Translations under genes and position numbers: made by a program
DNA from: JAGLCW01 sp964422555
GTDB taxonomy: Bacteria; Caldisericota; Caldisericia; UBA6126
Reading direction: 5' to 3'
DNA: 11,477 nt
NCBI GenBank assembly: GCA_964422555.1
Contig: CAYRBR010000050.1
Span: forward strand, 1 to 11,477
The notes under the pieces: generated by a model
Told to the model about the DNA's origin: nothing
Seen by the model: only the letters and a program-made list of their open reading frames with translations
The model's database searches: none
Part shown: positions 1-5,044 of the stretch, piece after piece
Numbering within the stretch: position 1 is the stretch's first letter
Layout of the letters: the number at the start of each line of letters is the position of its first letter

Positions 1-28
1 CAACTCCACTTTCCCACCCGATGCAGGA
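1..28 (-). repeat. 28-bp direct repeat, copy 1 (lipoprotein N-terminus)
   Basis: These 28 bases are identical to positions 874-901. They encode the CIGWESGV start of the mature lipoprotein in both genes. The identity may continue left of the window edge. It points to a gene duplication or gene conversion between the two lipoprotein genes. Confidence 0.9.
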
Positions 29-82
29 GGTAGCTGTAAATATTATCGCAATCATACTTATCCATACGAAAAGCTTTTTCAT
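1..82 (-). CDS. N-terminus of a second lipoprotein (partial, runs off the window)
   Basis: Only the first 27 codons are inside the window; the 3' part lies beyond position 1. The start is ATG at 82, preceded by AAGGAG seven bases upstream. The peptide is a lipoprotein signal: MKKL, a hydrophobic stretch, then TATSC with the lipid-modified cysteine at residue 20, followed by IGWESGV. It is a paralogue of the lipoprotein encoded just upstream (955-125): both have MKKL, the Cys at residue 20 and the same CIGWESGV mature start. It begins 42 bp after that gene and is likely the fifth gene of the ABC operon. The rest of the protein, and so its function, cannot be seen. Confidence 0.8.
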   Translation of the reverse strand, partial: MKKLFVWISMIAIIFTATSCIGWESGV

Positions 83-124
83 CTTTATTCTCCTTTTCTT
101 AGAAACATAAAGAGTGACCGTTTG

Positions 125-955
125 CTAATACTGGTTCCAATAGGCACAGCAAAACCCTTTCGCAGTTTTAGCTTTGCTAGACAAACCGACCTTATTAAGA
201 AACGGGAAGTCAAAAATAAGTTGTTGATTTTTCGGTGGGTTGGGTTGCTTGTCTATGTAGTATCCTTTGCACGATATTCCTAATAAATGATTTTTTTCAT
301 CGTACAAGGCTATACAAATGATAAACTTGTCTTTTAGAATATGACTGCTATTAATTAGTACCTTAGCTTTTGTCTGATTATATTCTGTTTCAGAGGATTC
401 TATGTTATATGGAGGCAATATTTCAATGTTTTGTATGAACTGGAGGTTTCTCTTTGTTTGCAAAGTCTGTGTATAGAATATGATTACATCTACTTTTTCA
501 ATATCTTCAGGTGTTTTAGTGTTGGCAATAGTTTTTTGTTCTGTCGCATATCCAATATCGCCAGGGTAAAGTACTCTTGGGTAAACATTGGGTGCTATCC
601 TATATCCACAAAAATTGTCATTCCGGGTATCTTTCAGAATTTTCCCTTCTTTTGAAATGAACTGTAATATAATATCTTCTATCTTAAATTTCTCTCTCCC
701 GATATTCTCAATTTCAATTGTAACATATGTACTTACATTGTTGCCATCGACCCATTTTTGTAGAGAAACTTGATTAATGGCTGCTTTAATTTTAACATTT
801 TTGTGGTTTGAAATTTGATTGATTCTTGTACTCATTATGCTGTTTTCTGTATTCTGATCTGTTTTCGTACTTACAACTCCACTTTCCCACCCGATGCAGG
901 AAACAGATGAAAAAGTAATGGCAATGATGCAAACTAAAAGAGTAAGTTTTTTCAT
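125..955 (-). CDS. Lipoprotein with FxLYD-like C-terminal region, function unknown
   Basis: A 276-residue predicted lipoprotein. The start at 955 (MKKLTLLV) is chosen over an in-frame ATG at 1021 because GAGGAG lies seven bases before it and because it gives a clean signal peptide with lipobox SVSC (Cys20). The upstream start would overlap the GntR gene. After Cys20 comes a polar linker, then beta-rich segments (TYVTIEIENIG around residues 78-88) like secreted immunoglobulin-like domains. The later stretch FIICIALYDEKNHLLGIS resembles FxLYD-type domains (inference from pattern only). It lies 34 bp after the GntR gene in the ABC operon and 42 bp before its paralogue. Anchored in a membrane, it could be a partner or a protected target of the transporter; that role is a guess. 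Confidence 0.8.
   Translation of the reverse strand: MKKLTLLVCIIAITFSSVSCIGWESGVVSTKTDQNTENSIMSTRINQISNHKNVKIKAAINQVSLQKWVDGNNVSTYVTIEIENIGREKFKIEDIILQFISKEGKILKDTRNDNFCGYRIAPNVYPRVLYPGDIGYATEQKTIANTKTPEDIEKVDVIIFYTQTLQTKRNLQFIQNIEILPPYNIESSETEYNQTKAKVLINSSHILKDKFIICIALYDEKNHLLGISCKGYYIDKQPNPPKNQQLIFDFPFLNKVGLSSKAKTAKGFCCAYWNQY
874..901 (-). repeat. 28-bp direct repeat, copy 2 (lipoprotein N-terminus)
   Basis: Identical to positions 1-28 of the window; it codes for the residues around the lipid-modified cysteine and CIGWESGV. The flanking signal-peptide codons differ clearly, so identity is concentrated at the mature N-terminus. Confidence 0.9.
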
Positions 956-962
956 TTGGAAT

Positions 963-968
963 CTCCTC
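963..968 (-). promoter_or_regulatory. Shine-Dalgarno site deciding the lipoprotein start
   Basis: GAGGAG on the minus strand, seven bases before ATG at 955. It supports this start over the upstream in-frame ATG at 1021. Confidence 0.8.
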
Positions 969-989
969 TTCTTTCCGTAACCATACTGG

Positions 990-1364
990 TTAATTATTGT
1001 CTTTATTCGTTTTATACTCACTGTAAAGCGCCTTCAGTTCATCAAAGTCAATATTCAGTATATCAATAGTAGAAAAAAATTTGGGTAGCGTACTATTGAG
1101 AAATTCACCTCGCTTGTATTTTTGTGTTAACACTATTGCATCATCCGAAATATAGTAGCCCAGTCCCCTCTTGTTGAAAATTATGCCTTTATCCTGTAAA
1201 AACGAATAGCTTCTAACGATTGTATTTGGGTTAACTTCTAGTTTCACTGCCATAGGCCGAATAGCGATGATTTTATCTCCTGGTTTCCAATTGCCATTTA
1301 AGATATTTTCACAAACATAATCAACAATCTGGAGATAGATAGATTGACTGGATCCGAATTCCAT
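990..1364 (-). CDS. GntR-family transcriptional regulator, YtrA subfamily
   Basis: A 124-residue DNA-binding regulator. The first ~73 residues are a GntR winged helix-turn-helix: SIYLQIVDYVCENIL (helix 1), GNWKPGDKI, then NPNTIVRSYSFLQDKG (recognition helix, residues 45-60) and the wing RGLGYYIS. A short C-terminal tail of about 50 residues, with no large ligand domain, marks the YtrA subgroup, which typically represses adjacent ABC transporter genes. The start at 1364 is chosen because GGAGG sits six bases upstream; a longer reading from 1421 would add residues that lie inside the permease gene. The usual P-S-V-R in helix 2 reads I-A-I-R here. The gene begins one base after the permease stop codon (TAATATG), so translation is coupled. 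It probably binds the GTAC-containing repeats at the operon promoter (inference). The gene sits third in its operon, whereas B. subtilis ytrA comes first. Confidence 0.92.
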   Translation of the reverse strand: MEFGSSQSIYLQIVDYVCENILNGNWKPGDKIIAIRPMAVKLEVNPNTIVRSYSFLQDKGIIFNKRGLGYYISDDAIVLTQKYKRGEFLNSTLPKFFSTIDILNIDFDELKALYSEYKTNKDNN

Positions 1365-1365
1365 A

Positions 1366-2124
1366 TTAAACCTCCAGCTTTTTGAATTCCTGGTAATATA
1401 AAGTCCAGAATAGGGGAGCAAACACTACCCATTGGTAATACTTAAACAAGTTTGTAAAAGCAGGGTGTGTTTTTGTAAAATTTCCAATACTTGTGAAATG
1501 AAGAGATAGAGGATGATTTTGACCAAAAGGCATCTTACACATTTCATTTGAATACCATATTAGAAGAAGTAAGATGAGTGCTATCCCTATATAAAAAATG
1601 ACTTTTCCGCGCGTATATTTTTTATAATAAGAGCTGATAAGTAAAACCAGGAAGTTTTTATTAAGTACTGAGCACGGTCCTCCAAAATAATTTTTTGTAA
1701 AAGGAGTAAAAATGCCAAAAGAAAGCTTTAGGATAGGTTCGCAAATCATAACAGCAATAAGGCTGAACACAACATTAAATAGAACAGTAGTCAGGATTAT
1801 AAACAAGGTGCTTACTATGATTTTGCTTAGAATTTTCTCAGAATTGGAAGCTGGTATAGTAAGGTAAGAATAATTTTTTGGAGTGCTAAAAACTTCTTTA
1901 AATAGTATTACAACCAGAGGTATTCCGCATACATAAAGTGTAATCCAAGAAAGGAGATGCTGAAGAATGATTGTGTCTTCTGCCCAAAGAGTTACCGTGT
2001 AAATAAAACTAAAAAATATGGTTAAGCAAATGAAGATAATTTTTAAAGATGGAATAACATTATGAATGTCATACCTTAATGTAAGTGACATGTGTTTTCG
2101 AAAATAGAGAAGATTCTCTTTCAT
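1366..2124 (-). CDS. ABC transporter permease, ABC-2-like
   Basis: A 252-residue integral membrane protein, probably the membrane half of the transporter whose ATPase is encoded immediately upstream. About five or six hydrophobic segments are visible: near residues 27-48, 55-78, 103-130, 155-165, 172-190 and 228-244. Charged or polar stretches separate them, and the protein ends in the basic tail EFKKLEV. The layout fits ABC-2-type permeases encoded with a single ATPase and a GntR regulator; no substrate can be read from it. Its ATG overlaps the ATPase stop codon by four bases (ATGA), and GGGGAG lies just upstream. The tight coupling suggests stoichiometric production. A homodimer of this subunit with two ATPases is the likely complex (inference from the family). 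Confidence 0.85.
   Translation of the reverse strand: MKENLLYFRKHMSLTLRYDIHNVIPSLKIIFICLTIFFSFIYTVTLWAEDTIILQHLLSWITLYVCGIPLVVILFKEVFSTPKNYSYLTIPASNSEKILSKIIVSTLFIILTTVLFNVVFSLIAVMICEPILKLSFGIFTPFTKNYFGGPCSVLNKNFLVLLISSYYKKYTRGKVIFYIGIALILLLLIWYSNEMCKMPFGQNHPLSLHFTSIGNFTKTHPAFTNLFKYYQWVVFAPLFWTLYYQEFKKLEV
1371..1375 (-). promoter_or_regulatory. Shine-Dalgarno site deciding the GntR start
   Basis: GGAGG on the minus strand, inside the last codons of the permease gene and six bases before ATG at 1364. This makes 1364 the likely GntR start. Confidence 0.85.
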
Positions 2125-2969
2125 TTTGCATTCTCCCCTTTGCTAATGTTTGTTATGGTTTCAGCATTGTATAACACTGCATTAAACAAAAGCTCTAAAT
2201 CTATGTTACTCGGCTCCCCGGTTTCATTTTTCTCTAATGAAACGGTTCCCCCAATTACATCTTGTGTGTATAGTGTGTGCGATGCATGTTTGGCGTTCGG
2301 TGATAGTGTCATTTTAAAGCATTCTTCGAGACGAGTGAGTTTTTCATTCAATATTATTTTTCCATCTTCTAGAATAATTACACTATCGAGAAGTTTTGAA
2401 ACATCGTGTACCTGGTGAGTAGATATAATAACGGTCTGTCTTTGAGTAATCAATTCGGCAACTAATTTTCGGAATTGTTTTTTTGAAGGAATGTCTAGTC
2501 CATTGGTGGGCTCGTCCAAAAACAAGAATTGGCAAGAAGTAGCGAATGCAAACGATAGAAGAAATTTCTTCTTTTGCCCCATAGATAAAGAGCCTACATT
2601 ACAGGATTCTGAAATTTCAAATTGATGTAAGTAGTGTAAAAACTTATCATGTTGGAACAACGGGTAAAATGGAGCGTATGTGTCTTCATATTTTTGTCGT
2701 GAGTAATTTGGTAGATAAAATTCTTCTGGAATGAAATATACTTTTTGTAAAAAATCTGATTGACGATACCTAGGCTGAAAACCGTCAACGTTTACAGAGC
2801 CATTTTGAGGAAAACGTAGACCAGTAAGTAATTTTAGTAGAGTGGTTTTCCCGGCTCCATTCTTACCTAATAATCCATAAATGTGTCCCGGGGGAAGTTC
2901 AAAATGTAAATTGCTGAAGAAAAGTTCTTTCCCTGGATATTTAAAACATAGATTTTGTACCTTTATCAT
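2121..2969 (-). CDS. ABC transporter ATP-binding protein
   Basis: A 282-residue nucleotide-binding subunit that would power the adjacent permease at the inner face of the membrane. Visible motifs: Walker A GKNGAGKTT (35-43), signature LSMGQKKK (128-135), Walker B and catalytic glutamate FLFLDEP (148-154), D-loop GLD (157-159) and H-loop His185 in STH. The Q-loop position reads FIPEE (79-83), with glutamate in place of the usual glutamine, which I recall as typical of this subgroup. About 60 extra residues follow the core domain. The start at 2969 is preferred over ATG at 2981, because GGAGG lies five bases before 2969 and overlaps the 2981 ATG itself. First gene of the leftward operon; its upstream region holds a strong promoter with inverted repeats, so GntR repression is likely. 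Confidence 0.94.
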   Translation of the reverse strand: MIKVQNLCFKYPGKELFFSNLHFELPPGHIYGLLGKNGAGKTTLLKLLTGLRFPQNGSVNVDGFQPRYRQSDFLQKVYFIPEEFYLPNYSRQKYEDTYAPFYPLFQHDKFLHYLHQFEISESCNVGSLSMGQKKKFLLSFAFATSCQFLFLDEPTNGLDIPSKKQFRKLVAELITQRQTVIISTHQVHDVSKLLDSVIILEDGKIILNEKLTRLEECFKMTLSPNAKHASHTLYTQDVIGGTVSLEKNETGEPSNIDLELLFNAVLYNAETITNISKGENAK

Positions 2970-2974
2970 TTGTA

Positions 2975-2979
2975 CCTCC
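2975..2979 (-). promoter_or_regulatory. Shine-Dalgarno site deciding the ABC ATPase start
   Basis: GGAGG on the minus strand, five bases before ATG at 2969. The alternative ATG at 2981 overlaps this site and has no purine-rich site of its own. Confidence 0.85.
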
Positions 2980-2985
2980 ATAATA

Positions 2986-3007
2986 GTGTACCATAAAACT
3001 AGTACAC
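2986..3007. promoter_or_regulatory. Inverted repeat, probable GntR operator
   Basis: A perfect inverted repeat GTGTAC, 10 bases, GTACAC lies between the -10 element and the ATPase start. The arm sequence GTGTA/TACAC resembles the arms of the YtrA operator as I remember it in Bacillus. Additional GTAC cores lie at about 2972 and 3021. Binding here would block transcription just downstream of the start point. Confidence 0.65.
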
Positions 3008-3010
3008 AAA

Positions 3011-3025
3011 AAGTATAAACTGTAC
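3011..3025. promoter_or_regulatory. Second inverted repeat overlapping the -10 element
   Basis: AGTA, seven bases, TACT forms a short inverted repeat that covers the -10 hexamer (3012-3017) of the leftward promoter. Its right half shares the TGTAC core of the neighbouring operator. It may be a second regulator site. Confidence 0.4.
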
Positions 3026-3039
3026 TCCAATTTTGTCAA
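3012..3039 (-). promoter_or_regulatory. Sigma-70-type promoter of the ABC/GntR/lipoprotein operon
   Basis: On the minus strand TTGACA (3034-3039) is followed after 16 bases by TATACT (3012-3017). The -35 is a perfect match and the -10 matches five of six. Transcription would start near 3005, inside the operator repeat, giving a leader of roughly 36 bases before ATG 2969. Confidence 0.75.
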
Positions 3040-3055
3040 TGCTATTTTTGAAATT

Positions 3056-3083
3056 TTGAATTTATGTTTATTTGAAGTACAAT
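3056..3083 (+). promoter_or_regulatory. Possible promoter of the restriction-modification pair
   Basis: TTGAAT (3056-3061), 16 bases, TACAAT (3078-3083). The -10 matches five of six. It would start transcription very near the ribosome-binding site, giving an unusually short leader, so this is only a candidate. Confidence 0.3.
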
Positions 3084-3088
3084 TTTTT

Positions 3089-3094
3089 CAGGAG
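3089..3094 (+). promoter_or_regulatory. Shine-Dalgarno site deciding the endonuclease start
   Basis: CAGGAG six bases before ATG at 3101. It supports this start over a TTG at 3056 in the same frame. Confidence 0.8.
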
Positions 3095-3100
3095 TTTTAC

Positions 3101-3688
3101 ATGACAAAAGAACTATTGCCTAAGAAGATAAGAGAAAATTATGAGATAATGGAGTGGAAGCATTCTATCGCTATATTAAAACATGATTTTCCACGTGAAT
3201 GGAAAGATCTATTGGAACTATTGAATAAGTTTCAGTTAAAAAAATCTTGGATTACCGAAGGGGGAGGTAGCAAGTCTAGAATTTCTGGATCTATTGATCA
3301 ATTCTTCTATGATAACGGATGGGAAGAAAAAGAGTTTTTAACCCAAATATGTGTTAATGGAAATGAAGTGAAGGTACCAACCCATAAAGTGGATTGCTAT
3401 CGAAATTCAGTTGCCTTAGAGATTGAATGGAACAATAAGGATCCCTTTTACGACAGAGATTTGAACAATTTTAGACTCCTCTTCGAATTAAGAGCAATTA
3501 GTGTTGGAATCATTATCACTAGGACTGATGAACTTCAGGAATTATTTAAAGAACTGGGTAAAGGAAGTTCATATGGGGCTTCTACTACGCATATGAGTAA
3601 GTTAATCCCCAGAATTGAAGGGGGAGGCGGTGGAGGTTGCCCAATACTGGTGTTTGGTTTAACACGAAAGTTGTATATAGATGACTAA
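3101..3688 (+). CDS. Type II restriction endonuclease, BglII/BstYI family
   Basis: A 195-residue nuclease, close to BstYI in size and a little shorter than BglII. It would cut unmethylated DNA at a short palindromic site and work with the methyltransferase encoded next. The core shows D98 in HKVDCYRN, then E107 and E109 in ALEIEWNNK. This D-x8-E-x-E spacing equals the BglII active site D84-x8-E93-x-Q95, with Glu in place of Gln. Downstream, DRDLNNFRLLFELRAISVGIIITR, the segment YGASTTHMSKLIPR and CPILVFGL match the family as I know it. The start at 3101 is set by CAGGAG six bases before it. The C-terminus carries a run of six glycines, encoded by a G-rich stretch. It overlaps the methyltransferase gene by eight bases. 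BglII relatives read AGATCT or RGATCY, so a GATC-centred site is likely but unproven. No controller protein is seen. Confidence 0.9.
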   Translation: MTKELLPKKIRENYEIMEWKHSIAILKHDFPREWKDLLELLNKFQLKKSWITEGGGSKSRISGSIDQFFYDNGWEEKEFLTQICVNGNEVKVPTHKVDCYRNSVALEIEWNNKDPFYDRDLNNFRLLFELRAISVGIIITRTDELQELFKELGKGSSYGASTTHMSKLIPRIEGGGGGGCPILVFGLTRKLYIDD

Positions 3689-4391
3689 AAATATTGCTGA
3701 AACAACAAATAAGAGCTTTATCAAGCATTTTTCTGGAAAGAAGTTTTCAACTGTTCTGGCTGATCCTCCTTGGCAATTTCAGAATCGTACCGGTAAAATG
3801 GCTCCGGAACATAAGCGATTAAACAGGTATTCAACTATGTCTTTATCTGAGATTTGCGAATTACCAGTAGAAGCTATTACAACTGAGACAGCTCATTTGT
3901 ACTTATGGGTACCGAATGCTTTAATGCCAGATGGTATAAAAGTTTTACAAAGCTGGGGATTTACCTATAAAACGAATCTTATCTGGTATAAAATACGTAA
4001 AGATGGTGGACCAGATAGAAGAGGGGTTGGTTTCTACTTCCGAAACGTTACAGAGATGATTTTATTTGGAGTGAAAGGGAAAAGTCCGCGAACATTACCT
4101 CCGGGGAGAAGCCAGGAGAATATAATTCTATCTCGAAAGCGAGAGCATAGTCGAAAGCCTGATGAACAATATCAACTCATCGAATCATGTAGCTGGGGAC
4201 CTTATGTTGAGTTGTTTGCCAGGGGAACTCGTGATGGTTGGCATTCTTGGGGGGATCAAGCTGATGATTATAAACCAGAATGGAATACGTACAAAAATCA
4301 TTCACAAATTGGAAAAGATTTTTACCCCATGAAGTTATTTGAAAAAAACAAAACATACAAAGGAAAGAAGAAGCTTAAAAGTACTCTTTAA
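3681..4391 (+). CDS. MT-A70-family DNA adenine N6-methyltransferase
   Basis: A 236-residue S-adenosylmethionine-dependent methyltransferase, predicted to methylate adenine in the site cut by the neighbouring nuclease. The catalytic motif is DPPW (residues 28-31) inside VLADPPWQFQNRTG. Further MT-A70 features are HLYLWVPNALMPDG, WGFTYKTNLIWYK and NVTEMILFGVKGK. The C-terminal part (HSRKPDEQYQLIES, then ELFARGTRDGWHSWGDQ) is also typical of bacterial members such as the M.MunI group. The ATG lies inside the last codons of the nuclease gene (eight-base overlap), so the pair is translationally coupled with the nuclease first. Its last 17 bases run into the 3' end of the convergent arsC gene. Protein-level pairing with a BglII-like nuclease is notable because BglII itself is protected by cytosine N4 methylation. 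Confidence 0.92.
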   Translation: MTKNIAETTNKSFIKHFSGKKFSTVLADPPWQFQNRTGKMAPEHKRLNRYSTMSLSEICELPVEAITTETAHLYLWVPNALMPDGIKVLQSWGFTYKTNLIWYKIRKDGGPDRRGVGFYFRNVTEMILFGVKGKSPRTLPPGRSQENIILSRKREHSRKPDEQYQLIESCSWGPYVELFARGTRDGWHSWGDQADDYKPEWNTYKNHSQIGKDFYPMKLFEKNKTYKGKKKLKSTL

Positions 4392-4803
4392 TGAATTGGT
4401 GGATTTGATCTCTAACGAAACGGTAGCAATCTAACTGTTTTTCTTCGGAACCACCATTCTGGGCTATTTCATTCGCCATGAATGGAGGATCTTGAAATCC
4501 TTTGTGTATTTTTTTGGCTTGACCTAAAAATAATGGGCAAGTTTCTCTGGCATTGTCGCATACAGTAACTACTAGATAAAAACTGGTATTGGAGAACTTA
4601 GAAAGCGATTTTGCATATTGGTTTGAAATATCGATCCCCATTTCTTTCATTACTTTTACTGCCCTGGGATCCAGTATTCCAGGTTTTGTTCCTGCAGAAA
4701 AGACTTCGTATTCATTTGGTTTATGTGAACGCAACAAAGCCTCTGCCATTTGACTTCTACAGCTGTTACCAGTACATAAGAAAAGAATCTTCTTTACAAT
4801 CAT
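4375..4803 (-). CDS. arsC: Arsenate reductase, thioredoxin-coupled (LMW-phosphatase fold)
   Basis: A 142-residue cytoplasmic enzyme that reduces arsenate to arsenite with electrons from thioredoxin. The phosphatase-like P-loop CTGNSCRS holds the nucleophile Cys10 and Arg16. The redox pair Cys82 and Cys89 sits in VTVCDNARETCP, and the general acid Asp105 in FQDPP. All three cysteines are at the positions known from the S. aureus plasmid enzyme, so it should be active. The length is slightly above the usual 130-139. The gene stands alone: no arsR, efflux pump or arsM lies in the window. It is convergent with and overlaps the methyltransferase gene by 17 bp, with no terminator hairpin between them. 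It diverges from the histidine kinase gene. A possible promoter and a 13-bp palindrome lie upstream. Confidence 0.93.
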   Translation of the reverse strand: MIVKKILFLCTGNSCRSQMAEALLRSHKPNEYEVFSAGTKPGILDPRAVKVMKEMGIDISNQYAKSLSKFSNTSFYLVVTVCDNARETCPLFLGQAKKIHKGFQDPPFMANEIAQNGGSEEKQLDCYRFVRDQIHQFIKEYF

Positions 4804-4847
4804 ATGAGAGCAACCTCTTTCTTCAGTTTAGCTTATTACATTTGACT

Positions 4848-4860
4848 AGAAACAGTTTCT
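4848..4860. promoter_or_regulatory. 13-bp palindrome in the arsC leader
   Basis: AGAAAC and GTTTCT flank a single central base. It lies about at the predicted transcription start of arsC, a usual place for a repressor site. No regulator gene is adjacent, so the binder is unknown. Confidence 0.35.
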
Positions 4861-4868
4861 TTCTCTTC

Positions 4869-4896
4869 ATTTTATCATTATCATATTCAGTTTCAA
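4869..4896 (-). promoter_or_regulatory. Possible arsC promoter
   Basis: On the minus strand TTGAAA (4891-4896), 16 bases, TAAAAT (4869-4874). Both elements match the consensus in five of six positions. The leader would be about 60 bases. Confidence 0.4.
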
Positions 4897-4953
4897 TGTA
4901 AAATTGTATGAGAATAATAACTCTGTTGTCGTACTAGAAAGTGCTTTTTTTCA

Positions 4954-4982
4954 TAGACAGATACCAGAAGTTAACTTACACT
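4954..4982 (+). promoter_or_regulatory. Possible histidine kinase promoter with a palindrome in the spacer
   Basis: TAGACA (4954-4959), 17 bases, TACACT (4977-4982). A perfect 10-bp palindrome AAGTTAACTT (4968-4977) lies just upstream of the -10 and could be a regulator site. Matches are moderate. Confidence 0.3.
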
Positions 4983-5005
4983 AGTATTAGTTGAAGGAAT
5001 GGTCC

Positions 5006-5044
5006 ATGAAACAGAATCAATTGAGGCGAGGTTATGAAGCATAG
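5006..5044 (+). CDS. Possible 12-residue leader peptide overlapping the kinase start
   Basis: ATG at 5006 has AAGGA seven bases upstream and reads MKQNQLRRGYEA then TAG at 5042-5044. The stop lies eight bases inside the kinase gene in another frame. It may couple or modulate translation of the kinase, but such short frames arise by chance. Confidence 0.2.
   Translation: MKQNQLRRGYEA

Noticed and set aside
431..773. Plus-strand open frames of 61-74 codons opposite the lipoprotein gene
   Set aside because: They lie antisense to a supported gene, lack ribosome sites and read as low-complexity hydrophobic translations of the reverse strand.
2594..2788. Minus-strand frame inside the ABC ATPase gene
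   Set aside because: It is a shadow in a second frame of the ATPase gene, which has all nucleotide-binding motifs in its own frame.
3056..3100. TTG start at 3056 extending the endonuclease by 15 residues
   Set aside because: CAGGAG lies just before ATG 3101, and the extra residues overlap probable promoter sequence and show no family similarity.
3101..4391. A wider defence island around the restriction pair
   Set aside because: The neighbours on both sides are a transporter operon and arsC; no other defence, toxin or mobile-element gene is visible in the window.
4375..4803. Reading the arsC gene as a protein-tyrosine phosphatase
   Set aside because: The redox cysteines Cys82 and Cys89 of thioredoxin-coupled arsenate reductases are present, which ordinary low-molecular-weight phosphatases lack.
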